Source: Pseudomonadota bacterium
GTDB taxonomy: Bacteria > Pseudomonadota > Alphaproteobacteria > Rhizobiales > Xanthobacteraceae
NCBI GenBank assembly: GCA_018971625.1
Contig: JAGXAJ010000004.1
Span: 33,478 to 97,477, forward strand
Reading direction: 5' to 3'
Length of the DNA stretch: 64,000 nucleotides
Positions within the stretch are counted from its first letter, which is position 1; each line of letters starts with the position of its first letter. The position numbers and the translations under genes were made by a program. The notes under the pieces are model-generated. The model was not told the DNA's origin. It saw only the letters and a list, made by a program, of their open reading frames with translations, and searched no databases. Below are positions 27,273-36,006 of this stretch, piece by piece.

Positions 27273-28097
27273 TCAGTATCTCGCGACCACCGGTCCCCCA
27301 AAGCGGTAATTGACACCGATGCGCGCGACCCAGCCGTTGATTTCGAAACGGGTTCCGTCGGTGAAGGTGTTGATGGGTGGCACCGACGTTCCAATCGAGC
27401 TCACGCTTCCGAGATCGTAATAGAGGCCTTCGAGCTTGGCGCTCCATTGCGGGGCAAAGCCCCATTCGATACCGCCACCCGCGGTCCAGCCGCCGCGAGT
27501 CGAACTGACCGAGGACGGGAAACCATTAACGGGACCTGCATAGTTGGCCGAAGCCTGCACGCCGCCGAAGGCTGCGCCGCCCGTGACATAGAACAACGCT
27601 GCCCCGCTCGTGACACCGAGGCGACCGCGCACCGTCGAGAACCAATCCAGCCGAGCCGTATCGGTGACAGTGATGGAGGGAGTGACGCCTCCGCCGACCA
27701 CCGGAAACACGCCCGAGGTCCCGGCGGAGCCTCTCAAGCCCGTCCCGTCGATGTCGCCCTCCAGGCCAAACACCCAACGGCCGCTTTGCCAGTTGTAGCC
27801 GGCCTGCACGCCGCCGAGAACACCAGTGTCATTGAGACCTAGATCGGGCACCAGCTCGCAACCCGTTCCGGAAGCGACACCGGCGGGGCTGGTACACTGG
27901 TGGATGGCATTGCCGCCGAAGCCAATCGCTCCCACGTTTCCGCCGACATAGAAACCCGTCCAGGTGTAGACTTCCGGCACCATTGGCGGAGCCTTGGTGT
28001 AGGGGCGCGCGGCGAGGTCAGCGGCCGATGCCGCGCCGATGCTTAGCATCGTGCCAACTGCAACAGCGGCGGTCATTTTCAATTTCGAATTTCGCAT
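27273..28097 (-). CDS. Outer-membrane beta-barrel protein (Omp25/31 type)
   Basis: A 274-residue protein with a signal peptide (MKMTAAVAVGTMLSIGAASA-like leader, cleavage after SAA). The short YTKAPPMVPEVYTWTGFYVG motif is typical of the Rhizobiales Omp25/31 porin-like family. The mature part has alternating hydrophobic strands (GFYVGGNVGAIGFGG, GVQAGYNWQSGRWVFGLEGD, LDWFSTVRGRLGV) and ends with ARIGVNYRFGGPVVARY, a classic C-terminal aromatic barrel strand. Such proteins are abundant surface proteins; transport specificity is unknown. A related barrel occurs at 61133. It is followed convergently by purN. Confidence 0.9.
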   Translation of the reverse strand: MRNSKLKMTAAVAVGTMLSIGAASAADLAARPYTKAPPMVPEVYTWTGFYVGGNVGAIGFGGNAIHQCTSPAGVASGTGCELVPDLGLNDTGVLGGVQAGYNWQSGRWVFGLEGDIDGTGLRGSAGTSGVFPVVGGGVTPSITVTDTARLDWFSTVRGRLGVTSGAALFYVTGGAAFGGVQASANYAGPVNGFPSSVSSTRGGWTAGGGIEWGFAPQWSAKLEGLYYDLGSVSSIGTSVPPINTFTDGTRFEINGWVARIGVNYRFGGPVVARY

Positions 28098-28404
28098 CGT
28101 GCCCCCAACAACGTCAATTTGGACTCGGAAAAAGCTGGGTGCAATCTACCTGAAAAGCCATCGTCAGTTGGTTCTGATTAGGCGGGTCGGCCTGTTTCAT
28201 GTCGGACCGTTGCAAAAATAGCTCAGTTCAGAACTCCGCTGTGGAGAAGTCCAAATCCGCGTCGCCTTGCTGCGTGGCCAGAAAGAACGCATTCCTCCAC
28301 TTCGCCCGAAAACGCATCATGGACTTTTTATTATTCGGGCCAAAGAAAATCCCCGGCGCGAGCCGGGGAGCACGTTACGTCGGCTTGCGCGGATCGTGAG
28401 GAAG
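28098..28404. other. Intergenic region with cold-shock gene terminator
   Basis: This 307-base gap is upstream of the outer-membrane protein gene and downstream of the cold-shock gene, both on the minus strand. It holds the cold-shock terminator (28342-28368) and presumably the barrel gene's promoter. No gene was recognised. Confidence 0.6.
28342..28368 (-). terminator. Rho-independent terminator of the cold-shock gene
   Basis: On the minus strand a CCCCGGC/GCCGGGG stem with a TCGC tetraloop is followed by ATTTTCTTT. It begins about 36 bases past the stop of the cold-shock gene at 28405. Confidence 0.8.
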
Positions 28405-28608
28405 TCAGGATACCTTCAGGTTCTCCGCGGAGGTCTTGCCGCGGTTTTCCACAAGGTCATATTCCACGACCTGATTTTCGTTGAGGGTCGAGAGTCCCGC
28501 GCGCTCGACAGCGGAGATATGAACAAAGACGTCCTTATCGCCGATGGCGGGCTTGATGAACCCATAACCCTTGGTCGGGTTGAACCACTTGACGGTGCCC
28601 TTCTGCAT
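28405..28608 (-). CDS. Cold-shock domain protein (CspA family)
   Basis: A 67-residue single-strand nucleic-acid-binding protein with one cold-shock domain. It starts MQKGTVKWFNPTKGYGFIKP, containing RNP1-like KGYGFIKP. RNP2 is DVFVHISAVERAGL, and the protein ends NRGKTSAENLKVS. Family members act as RNA chaperones; whether this copy is cold-inducible is not known. The start follows GGGAGACAGACG. The in-frame extension upstream is not coding and overlaps the divergent barrel gene's leader. The long 5' leader could carry regulatory structure. A terminator follows. Confidence 0.95.
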   Translation of the reverse strand: MQKGTVKWFNPTKGYGFIKPAIGDKDVFVHISAVERAGLSTLNENQVVEYDLVENRGKTSAENLKVS

Positions 28609-28988
28609 CGTCTGTCTCCCAAAGTTTCTAGACGTAAAAAAGACGCGGCCACGTTTTCCACGTGCCACGCCACAAACGGGCTTACCGAGGTCCTGCTCAA
28701 TTTCCTGGTCGCGAAACGCACAGTCGAACGGCCTGAATCCGATTGTGCCCGATATTGCAACACGAATTTTGCTGGTTAGCAAGCTTTTGTCGCAGGCTCC
28801 GCAATCGTTCGGTATCAGGTTCGCGTGTTTTCGACCTGTGGCAGCAGAACAACAATGTCCGGCAATCAACCTGGCACGGGAGGCGGCACCGATTGACGCT
28901 CCGCAAGAACTGGGAGCAAATCGGTCACGTCCGATAGATATTTTGCTAATTTTTTTGCCGGGCTGCGCTCCTCGCAGGAATGATATTG
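28609..28988. promoter_or_regulatory. Divergent intergenic region between cold-shock and beta-barrel genes
   Basis: This 380-base gap should hold the promoters of both divergent genes and the leader of the cold-shock mRNA. A CCACGTTTTCCACGTG inverted-repeat-like string lies near 28652-28665 within the presumed leader. No small gene was recognised. Confidence 0.4.
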
Positions 28989-30140
28989 ATGCGCTGCTCA
29001 TTGCGACCTTCATGGGCGGGAAAAACCGGCAACGGCCGACGATGGATCGCGGCGCCCATGGTCGCTGTCGCGCTCGGCATCGTGTTCGTCGTGACATTGG
29101 CGTCGACCGCTGCGCAGGCCCAGGTCGCGGGTCCGGGACCCGCGCCGACGCCCGCGCCACCAACGCCAACCCCGAGTTCGGTCGATTCCACCTTGGCGGC
29201 GGGAGCGGCGGTAACCGATCTCGGCAGCAGCTTCCTTGAGCGGCTCGGAAACCAGGCCTCACATGGCTTCGGTAACACGCTGCGCAACAATCCGGGCGGC
29301 GGTGGCGCTTCGGAAGCGACCGATACGCCGCTGCGTTTGCGCACCTGGGGCGAGGCCTACGGCATTTCGGCCACAACGTCAGCGCAAGGTGCATTCGTCG
29401 GCGATCACCGCCAGACCTATGGCGGCGTTGCGGGCCTCGGCGCGACGCTTGCGCCGGGCGTCAATATCGGTCTTTCGATCGACCAGAGCCGAACCGCCAT
29501 TGACGTTCCACTGGCGCTGCAGTCGGCGTCGCTTGACCTCACTCAGTTCGGCTTCAACGCCTCGGTGGACAAAGGGCCATGGACCTGGGCCGCGGCGCTG
29601 GTCCATGGCGTAGGCAACATCAATTCCAGCCGCGACACCGGCTTTGGCCTGGCGACCGCCGGCTATACCGGACGGATCGATGGCGCGCTCACCGAACTCA
29701 GCTATTACTGGAATCTGGATCAGAGCCGCATCGTGCCGAAGGCCGCGTTCGAATATGTGCACGCCTCGACCGGCGCGTTTCAGGAAGCAGGCGGTCTCGA
29801 TCCGGTGATGACGAGCGGTACGACGGTCGATCGCTCGCGGATTCTGCTGGGCGCCGAGATCGGACACTACTGGATCTTCGACCAGAAGATTCTTGATCTG
29901 TCTGCCTATGGCAAATTCGTCGACAATGTCGCGCAGAATTTTGGCTCGGTTCTGGTCAGTCTCGGCCCCGAGAGCATCACCCTGCAGGGCATCGGCGAGA
30001 GCCAGTATGGTGCCGACGTCGGTGCTGCCGCCTCGCTCAGCCTGACCAATCAATGGCGTGTCTACGCCAATTACGACGGCAAGCTCCGCGCCAACATGCA
30101 GCAGCATCAGGGCACTGTCGGTGTCGAGTACAAATGGTAG
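28989..30140 (+). CDS. Autotransporter-like outer-membrane beta-barrel protein
   Basis: A protein of about 383 residues with an N-terminal signal region (VAVALGIVFVVTLASTAAQA), a Pro/Thr-rich linker (PAPTPAPPTPTPSS), then a ~270-residue beta domain. The domain carries typical strand patterns, starting LRTWGEAYGISATTSAQG and ending QHQGTVGVEYKW, with a C-terminal aromatic. No long passenger domain is present, so it is a stand-alone autotransporter beta domain by appearance. ATG 28980 is also possible, but GCAGGA abuts it; ATG 28989 gives a normal 9-base spacing. It is a single gene, divergent from the cold-shock gene. Function unknown. Confidence 0.83.
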   Translation: MRCSLRPSWAGKTGNGRRWIAAPMVAVALGIVFVVTLASTAAQAQVAGPGPAPTPAPPTPTPSSVDSTLAAGAAVTDLGSSFLERLGNQASHGFGNTLRNNPGGGGASEATDTPLRLRTWGEAYGISATTSAQGAFVGDHRQTYGGVAGLGATLAPGVNIGLSIDQSRTAIDVPLALQSASLDLTQFGFNASVDKGPWTWAAALVHGVGNINSSRDTGFGLATAGYTGRIDGALTELSYYWNLDQSRIVPKAAFEYVHASTGAFQEAGGLDPVMTSGTTVDRSRILLGAEIGHYWIFDQKILDLSAYGKFVDNVAQNFGSVLVSLGPESITLQGIGESQYGADVGAAASLSLTNQWRVYANYDGKLRANMQQHQGTVGVEYKW

Positions 30141-30253
30141 CGGAGAATGCTTCCGTTGTTTGGCGACAGCTCACAGTAGCATCTGACGCCGCCAGCCTTA
30201 AACGATATCGTGCCAGTTCATAGGGAATAGGGGCGGCTCTGGCCGTCAGGAAA

Positions 30254-31402
30254 TCAGCTCCGATCGACCCGGATGACGCGGCCTTTCTCGACCGCGAGCG
30301 CGAGCTTGCCATGCTTTAGCGCAAGGGCTGCTTCGCCAAACAGTTCGCGACGCCAGCCGTGCAGCGCGCCGACATCGGCATTATCGTCGGCCGCGATCTG
30401 TTCCAGATCGTCCACGGTCGCGATTACCTTGCTGGCGACGGCGTGTCGCTCGGACGTCATTCGCAGCAGTACTTTCAGAAGCTCGACCGTCGCAGCCCCG
30501 TTGGAATTGCCGCGCGGCTTTTCGATCTTCGGTAACGTATTGGCGTCGCGCGCGAGGCCGCGCTGCACGGCGGCCACGATATCGGCCCCCCATTTCGACC
30601 GGTCGAAGCCTTTTGGCAGCGAGCGCAAATTGGCCAGTCGCTCGAGGCTGGTCGGCGCATGAGTGGCGATGTCGCCGACCGCATCATCCTTCAGCACGCG
30701 GCTGCGCGGTACGTCGCGGCTTTGCGCTTCCTGTTCGCGCCAGGCTGCGACCTCCATCAGCACCGCCAATTCCTTCGGCTTGCGGATCCTGGTCTTCAGC
30801 CGCTCCCAGGCCCGTTCGGGGTGGAAGTCGTAGGTCCGGGGTGAGGTCAGGACTTCCATTTCCTCGCTGACCCAGTCGCTGCGGCCGCGTTTTTTGAGAT
30901 CGGCGTCGAGTGCGGCGAATACATCGCGCAGATGCGTGACGTCGGAGACCGCGTAATGCATCTGCTCCTCGGTCAGCGGTCGGCGCGACCAGTCGGTGAA
31001 GCGATGCGTCTTGTCGGGGCGATGACCGGTGATGCGCTCGACCAGTTGGTCGTAGGCGATGCTGTCGCCATAACCAAGCACCATGGCCGCCACTTGCGTG
31101 TCGAAGATCGGGTGCGGAATGGTCCCGGACTGATGCCAGACGATCTCGATGTCCTGGCGGGCGGCGTGGAATACCTTGAGTACCGCCTCATTGGCCATCA
31201 ACTCGAAGAACGGCTTCAGGTCAATGCCCTCGGCCAGCGTGTCGATCACGACCGCTTCCTCGCTGCTTGCCATCTGCACGACACAGAGCAGGGGGTAGTA
31301 GGTCGTCTCTCGCAGGAATTCCGTATCGACTGTGATGACCCGGTGCAGGGCGAGCCGGCCGCATACGGCCGCAAGTTCCGAAGTGGTGGTAATCAGATCC
31401 AT
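30254..31402 (-). CDS. rnd: Ribonuclease D
   Basis: A 3'-5' exoribonuclease acting on tRNA precursors and other structured RNAs. The 382-residue protein has the DEDDy signature: [10 protein letters not shown] near residue 25, [13 protein letters not shown], and the last motif [16 protein letters not shown] with its tyrosine. The C-terminal half has one clear HRDC domain (region [20 protein letters not shown]) and a second weaker one, as in classic RNase D. The start at 31402 follows a short leader. Upstream on the same strand is a tiny membrane-protein gene. Confidence 0.95.
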   Translation of the reverse strand: MDLITTTSELAAVCGRLALHRVITVDTEFLRETTYYPLLCVVQMASSEEAVVIDTLAEGIDLKPFFELMANEAVLKVFHAARQDIEIVWHQSGTIPHPIFDTQVAAMVLGYGDSIAYDQLVERITGHRPDKTHRFTDWSRRPLTEEQMHYAVSDVTHLRDVFAALDADLKKRGRSDWVSEEMEVLTSPRTYDFHPERAWERLKTRIRKPKELAVLMEVAAWREQEAQSRDVPRSRVLKDDAVGDIATHAPTSLERLANLRSLPKGFDRSKWGADIVAAVQRGLARDANTLPKIEKPRGNSNGAATVELLKVLLRMTSERHAVASKVIATVDDLEQIAADDNADVGALHGWRRELFGEAALALKHGKLALAVEKGRVIRVDRS

Positions 31403-31590
31403 GAATAGTCCATGACGCCCCAGACAGGGCGTTCTGCCGAAAGCGCTGACATGTCAAGGGTCGAGCGGCAAATTCGAGTCTTGCATTTCGGGCGGACGGT
31501 GGATTTTCCCGGGCCGTGAAGGGCTGTGGGCCGGGCAATTCACGGGAGTTGCGGTTCCAAGCCAAGCGCCGGCGGAACAAAAAGTGCCGG

Positions 31591-31701
31591 TCAGGAATCG
31601 CCGAGGCGGCGGGCCGAGGGCCGGCGCGAGGGAACGGCCAGCACGATGATGCAAAGCGCGATCATGGCCATTCCCATGAATTCAAACACCAACGCGTCCA
31701 C
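31591..31701 (-). CDS. Very small single-span membrane protein (36 aa)
   Basis: A 36-codon reading frame with GTG start and TGA stop. Residues 9-23 (MGMAMIALCIIVLAV) form one hydrophobic segment preceded by an acidic N-terminus and followed by an Arg/Ser-rich tail (PSRRPSARRLGDS). This topology is typical of regulatory or complex-associated small membrane proteins. The start is preceded by CGGAG at 9-base spacing. It lies about 190 bases upstream of rnd on the same strand. Function is unknown, and the coding potential needs comparison with relatives. Confidence 0.5.
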   Translation of the reverse strand: MDALVFEFMGMAMIALCIIVLAVPSRRPSARRLGDS

Positions 31702-31898
31702 GGCAATACTCCGACACAAATACACGTCTGTAGACTGGTCGAGAAGCCGTTGACTGCGTGTTAATTTGTGGGCGGCATGCGCAGGTCCAGCGGTGGGATG
31801 CTGGACAAAGGGTTAACGATTTGCGTCAATCGAGCGGATCTTCCGCTGACATGCCATTAGGGACCACTATGGCGCCGGCGCGACAGGATCAGGAACGA

Positions 31899-32441
31899 AT
31901 GACTATCGCGAGATGGGAACAGGGGTACACACAGGCCGAACTCGATGATGCTCAGGCTAAGTTTGGCTTGGTATTTCCGCCAGATCTCGTGGCCTTGTTG
32001 AGAGATAGGCGGCCATCGGTTGGACACCTCTGGACCGACGAGGTCGCGATCCGGAAAATGTTGGCTTGGCCATTTGAAGGACTGCTGTTTGATGTTGAAA
32101 ACAGCGGCCTCTGGTGGCCGGAGTGGGGAGAGAGGCCGACCAGCCCTAACGAACGCGAAGACGTTTTGCGCGCGGTCGTTTCGCGTGCTCCAAAACTGAT
32201 ACCATTGATTGCGCACCGTTACTTGCCGGAACAGCCTCACGAAGGAGGCAACCCGGTGTTCTCTGTCTATCAGTCGGATGTCATCTATTACGGGGCAACT
32301 TTGGAGGATTATTTCGAGCGGGAATTTGCTGGTTACGACAATCGCCCGTGGCCGGACAAAATAAAATATATCCCGTTTTGGTCTGACCTTGTGGAGCGCC
32401 ACGGCGACCCGAATTTCGTCGGCCGGACTCGTTTCAAGTGA
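31899..32441 (+). CDS. SMI1/KNR4 (SUKH) family protein
   Basis: A 180-residue cytoplasmic protein beginning MTIARWEQGYTQAELDDAQ. The SUKH N-terminal pattern is clear: AELDDAQAKFGLVFPPDLVA, with the later WPFEGLLFDVENSGLWW and PVFSVYQSDVIYYGATLEDY motifs. SUKH proteins are often immunity proteins against polymorphic toxins, but many act alone. No toxin gene is adjacent, so immunity is not shown. Starts at 31869 (with AGGGAC) and 31851 are alternatives; 31899 is preceded by AGGAACGA. GC content is lower than the surrounding genes, which suggests transfer. It is followed by an orphan secreted-protein gene. Confidence 0.75.
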   Translation: MTIARWEQGYTQAELDDAQAKFGLVFPPDLVALLRDRRPSVGHLWTDEVAIRKMLAWPFEGLLFDVENSGLWWPEWGERPTSPNEREDVLRAVVSRAPKLIPLIAHRYLPEQPHEGGNPVFSVYQSDVIYYGATLEDYFEREFAGYDNRPWPDKIKYIPFWSDLVERHGDPNFVGRTRFK

Positions 32442-32562
32442 CTTATCAAAAGTCGGCGTCAATCGGCAGCTAACATGTCAGCTTCGGGGCAGAAACGGAA
32501 GCATGGTAGCAATGAAACTCTTGCTCAGGTAGAACTCAGACTATCCCGCTCGGAGATATGTC

Positions 32563-33450
32563 TTGTACTTTTCCCGCCTCATCACCGGTCTGGTTGCCGT
32601 TTTCGTTAGTACTTGGGGTCACGCAGAGGAAACCGCTGAAAGACCTGCGCGACCTGCCCAATGCTTTCTCGAAGTAAAAGGTATCCGTTATGCGGGCGGC
32701 AATTGTCTGTTCAAGCCGCTCGACAAAGTAGGCTCTTTCCGAATCGAATTCGAAAAAGGCTCGAGCGCGCAGGTTAGGGTAAAGGCTGGTTCGGCTGAGT
32801 ACGTCGACAAACTGCGATTGCCCGGTACAGACCTGCGGCCGTGGCCCGGCTCGAAAGAGGTTAGTACAGGATCGGGCGACGCGTCGTGGAGCGGTCCCGA
32901 GGGCGGAGATGCAACGACCATTCCCCTCGGTGAGTCCTACAATAACCAGCGTGGTTGTTGGGTTGGCTACGACCCAAACGATCCGATAAAGGAAACAAGC
33001 TTGTGCGCGTGGGACAAGAGCCAACGACTCTACCTCGGTCCCACGCCGGTCGAACCCAACTGGACGCTTGCGTGGGGTGAGCGTCAAGGGATGTATGCGC
33101 GGATCATTTCCAGTTCCGGTCTTAATACCGAGAACGCCAGTATTACGGCAGAAAAGTCTCGCGACGGCGCCATCATATGGTGTCGTGTCAACCGCGATTA
33201 CTCGAGTGAATGCATAAGGCACACGTTGGAAGATGACACCCAGTTTACGATTGGGAAAAAAGCGACGCTGCACGCGAATTGTAAGACCAAGAAGTACACC
33301 GACTTTGTTGGGCGCAATCTACAAGCTTTGGATGACGACATTCTCGATCTCGACACCAACGATAAAATATCAAACTCCGCAGGCGGCACCTCGGTCGCCA
33401 CGACTGCTTTCGAAGCGCTATGTCCGGAGGCCGCGGGCGCAATACATTAA
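32563..33450 (+). CDS. Secreted protein of unknown function, TTG start
   Basis: A 295-residue protein with a TTG start, Shine-Dalgarno CGGAG at about 8 bases, and a short signal peptide (LITGLVAVFVSTWGHA). The mature part is rich in Cys (CFLEVKGIRYAGGNCLFKPL, RGCWVGYDPNDP, SLCAWDKSQRLYL, IIWCRVNRDYSSEC), suggesting disulfide bonds in the periplasm. The first 60 residues resemble the CFL...I.GxCxF pattern of small periplasmic proteins, but I do not recognise the family. It follows the SUKH gene by about 120 bases, and both have lower GC than the neighbours. No partner gene is evident. Confidence 0.68.
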   Translation: MYFSRLITGLVAVFVSTWGHAEETAERPARPAQCFLEVKGIRYAGGNCLFKPLDKVGSFRIEFEKGSSAQVRVKAGSAEYVDKLRLPGTDLRPWPGSKEVSTGSGDASWSGPEGGDATTIPLGESYNNQRGCWVGYDPNDPIKETSLCAWDKSQRLYLGPTPVEPNWTLAWGERQGMYARIISSSGLNTENASITAEKSRDGAIIWCRVNRDYSSECIRHTLEDDTQFTIGKKATLHANCKTKKYTDFVGRNLQALDDDILDLDTNDKISNSAGGTSVATTAFEALCPEAAGAIH

Positions 33451-33713
33451 AGGACCTTAAGCGCTTGTCTTGGTTGTAGCTTACGGCGAACACTTCGCAC
33501 CAAATAGCGAATGTCTGACCCTCTAGTCCGCTACGCGTCAGAGCCTGACCTCAGGTTCATTCACTGCCACCAGCATTAGCGGCACGAAGCGCGACGACTA
33601 CACCAGTGCTTCGTCAACGCAAATATCTGCAGGCGATCACAAGCCGATCGCTTGACCCAAAAAGCAAATCAGTTGCCTTTGCGGGGCGTCCTGTTCCGGA
33701 AAGAGGGACGTTG

Positions 33714-34078
33714 GCCATCGTCACGAACGTTGGGACGGGATGCGGTGGACGCTTTGGCGTGGTCGCGCGTTTTTATGCGTGGACGAACGGCGCGGAGGCG
33801 TACGGTGAAGTCGTGTGGTCCTGACGCCCCGACGCTGGCGTCAAGTTTGCGGCAGGCGATGTCGGCCCTTAACGGGCCCGACACGCCGCGCAGGCGAGGG
33901 TGGCAAGAAAGCCCGGTCGCCCGGGAGAGCGCGAAGGAAACCGTAAAACCACTGCGCAGGGAATGCCGGGTTGATCCCGGTGAACCTGTGGCACTACCCG
34001 GGCATTTTTTTGCCCGAAACCACGGGTGCATCGGACACCCGGCATTCCCTGCGTCCTCTCTTGAGGGTCGCATGCGCC
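33714..34078 (+). repeat. Structured interspersed repeat, copy A
   Basis: A ~365-base non-coding element; copy B lies at 58235-58596 in the opposite orientation. Shared cores include a near-identical 40-base block around the cgccccgacgctggcgtcaa motif. Near the end a perfect 17-bp inverted repeat (33955-33971 with 34037-34053, starting cgcagggaatgccgggt) encloses a second small hairpin CGGGCA-T6-TGCCCG. In copy B the same stem is kept with different bases, pointing to selection for structure. Confidence 0.85.
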
Positions 34079-34196
34079 TCTTCTTAGAGGTCGCGATCGT
34101 CCTCGTATTCGAGGATCGCAAGCGCCCTCTTTGCTTTGGGCGGAGCTAGTTTGAAAACCTCGGGCGCCGTGTGTCGCGAGAATGAAGATTCACATC

Positions 34197-34331
34197 CTGT
34201 CGTCCCCGCGTAAGCGGGGACCCAGTATTCCAGAGCGTCAGTTATTCGAGCGAGAGCTCACGACGTACTGGATACCCGCTGGAACCTGTCATCGGGCTCG
34301 CCGAAGGCGAGACCCGGTGGCGGGTATGACG
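34197..34331. repeat. Palindromic interspersed repeat (cgtccccgc type)
   Basis: This ~135-base element contains three nested or adjacent hairpins. The first is a perfect GTCCCCGC-GTAA-GCGGGGAC stem at 34202-34221. CCAGTA at 34222-34227 is matched by TACTGG at 34266-34271. The third is GGGCTCGCC-GAA-GGCGAGACC. It resembles palindromic elements widely scattered in Bradyrhizobium. It begins ten bases past the selO stop codon and could act as the selO transcript end or mRNA stabiliser. Confidence 0.75.
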
Positions 34332-34340
34332 TTACAACAC

Positions 34341-35819
34341 TCACGTCCCGCAGAACGTCTGCAACACCCGTTGCTCCGGCTGCGGCGGTTCGGCGTAGCC
34401 GGCATATTCCGGCTGGTCGTCGAACGGCTTCGACAGCACCGTCAGCAATTCCTCGAACGGCGCGTAGTCGTTACCATTGACCGCAGCTTTTATCACCGCC
34501 TCGATCCGGTGATTTCTTGGAATGAAGGCCGGATTGACCGCACGCATCGCGTTGCGTCGTTCTTCGGCAGGCTGCGGTTCGTCAGCGGTGCGTTGCCGCC
34601 AGCGCGCCGCCCATTCGTCGAAGGCGGTAGGATCGGCGAACAACTGCCTGACCGCGCCGTCGTTTGCGCGATCGCGTGCGGCCTCGGCCAGTCGCCGGAA
34701 GGCGAGGGTGAAATCGGCCTGGTTCTTCGCCATCGCGTCCAGCAGGTCCTGCACCAGGGCCTCGTCGCCCTCGCGCGCCGAGAACAGGCCGATCTTTTTG
34801 CGCAGTCCCGCCTGATGAGCGGTGCTGAATTTCCCCGCAAAGGTGTCAAGCAGGTCCTTTGCCTCGGCAATTGCCTTTTCCTGCTGATCGGCAAGCAGCG
34901 GCAGCAGGCATTCCGCAAACCGCACCAGATTCCACAGCGCAATCGGTGGCTGGTTGGCGTAGGCGTAGCGGCCTTGCTGGTCGATCGACGAGAACACGGT
35001 TGCCGGGTCGTAATGATCCATGAATGCGCAGGGACCGTAATCGATGGTCTCGCCCGAGATCGAGGTGTTGTCGGTATTCATGACGCCATGGATGAAGCCG
35101 ATCAGCAGCCAGCGCGCGATCAGTTCAGCCTGACGGACGATCACGCCTTCCAGCAGCGCATGATAGGGGCGTTCGGCGCTCGCGGCCTGCGGATAGTGCC
35201 GGGCAATGACGTGATCGGCCAGCCGCCGCACACCCTCGGTATCGCCGCGGGCAGCCAAAAACTGAAACGTGCCGACACGGATGTGGCTCGACGCGACGCG
35301 GGTCAGCACCGCGCCAGGCAGCACGGTCTCGCGCATCACGCTTTCGCCGGTGACTACCGCAGCCAGCGATCGCGTGGTCGGGATGCCGAGCGTCGCCATC
35401 GCTTCGCTCACGATGTATTCCCGAAGCACCGGACCGAGCGCGGCGCGTCCGTCGCCAAGGCGCGAAAACGGTGTCGGGCCCGAGCCTTTGAGCTGGATAT
35501 CGCGGCGGACGCCGTCGGCGTCGATCACCTCGCCGAGCAGGATGGCGCGACCGTCGCCGAGCTGCGGCACGAATTGGCCGAACTGATGGCCGGCATAGGC
35601 CATCGCGATCGGGTCGGCGCCGTCGGGCAGTCGCGTGCCGGCGAGGATTTCGGCGCCTTCCGGGCTCGCGAGCAGTTCCGGATCGAGGCCGAGATGGATC
35701 GCCAGCGCGCGGTTCAGTTTGACCAGTCGCGGCGAATTCACCGGCGTCGGCGCCACACGTGCGAAGAAGTTCGGCGGCAGCGCCGCGTAAGTGTTCTGGA
35801 AGGGAAAATGGACTGTCAT
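34341..35819 (-). CDS. selO: Protein adenylyltransferase SelO (YdiU family)
   Basis: SelO is a pseudokinase-fold enzyme that transfers AMP from ATP to Ser/Thr/Tyr of proteins, linked to redox stress. The 492-residue product starts [15 protein letters not shown]. It has family motifs [60 protein letters not shown] sequence, [20 protein letters not shown] and [13 protein letters not shown]. It ends QTFCGT: eukaryotic SelO has selenocysteine near this position and most bacterial forms have cysteine, as here. ATG 35819 is chosen; an in-frame start at 35846 adds nine residues. It is divergent from aspS. Confidence 0.94.
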   Translation of the reverse strand: MTVHFPFQNTYAALPPNFFARVAPTPVNSPRLVKLNRALAIHLGLDPELLASPEGAEILAGTRLPDGADPIAMAYAGHQFGQFVPQLGDGRAILLGEVIDADGVRRDIQLKGSGPTPFSRLGDGRAALGPVLREYIVSEAMATLGIPTTRSLAAVVTGESVMRETVLPGAVLTRVASSHIRVGTFQFLAARGDTEGVRRLADHVIARHYPQAASAERPYHALLEGVIVRQAELIARWLLIGFIHGVMNTDNTSISGETIDYGPCAFMDHYDPATVFSSIDQQGRYAYANQPPIALWNLVRFAECLLPLLADQQEKAIAEAKDLLDTFAGKFSTAHQAGLRKKIGLFSAREGDEALVQDLLDAMAKNQADFTLAFRRLAEAARDRANDGAVRQLFADPTAFDEWAARWRQRTADEPQPAEERRNAMRAVNPAFIPRNHRIEAVIKAAVNGNDYAPFEELLTVLSKPFDDQPEYAGYAEPPQPEQRVLQTFCGT

Positions 35820-35869
35820 GGCCGTAACATAGGCAGGGCCGGCCAATAGACAATCGGCTTATTCGGCAA

Positions 35870-35898
35870 GAGGCGGTTTTGAGGCCGAAAACCGCCTC
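35870..35898. promoter_or_regulatory. Perfect 11-bp inverted repeat between selO and aspS
   Basis: GAGGCGGTTTT (35870-35880) pairs with AAAACCGCCTC (35888-35898) across a 7-base loop. It sits 109 bases before the aspS start and 51 bases from the selO start. It could be a dyad operator for either gene or a hairpin in the aspS leader; no known motif was recognised. Confidence 0.5.
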
Positions 35899-36006
35899 GC
35901 ATTCGGTTGCCGCGCCGGAAAGCCTCGGGTAAACCCTGACGCTCTCCGCCGGGCGCGGGCTCCGGCCGCCCGATTCGAACCTCCGACGTCAGTTTTCAGG
36001 ATATCC

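Larger units (their letters stand above)
33451..34340. other. 890-base non-coding stretch made largely of repeats
   Basis: Between the orphan secreted-protein gene and selO there is no credible gene. Bases 33451-33713 show nothing recognisable. 33714-34078 is one copy of a structured repeat found again at 58235-58596. 34197-34331 is a second, palindromic repeat. Long open frames here (for example 33652-34149) are consequences of repeat composition, not genes. Confidence 0.75.

Noticed and set aside
31899..32441. Toxin-immunity pair with the SUKH protein
   Set aside because: No polymorphic toxin domain is visible in the adjacent secreted protein, so only noted as a possibility.
33652..34149. 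A 165-codon hypothetical gene
   Set aside because: Entirely within a dispersed repeat with hairpins; no protein similarity and the second copy does not preserve the frame.
34182..35849. A 555-codon plus-strand frame
   Set aside because: Antisense to selO and running through a repeat; no recognisable domains.
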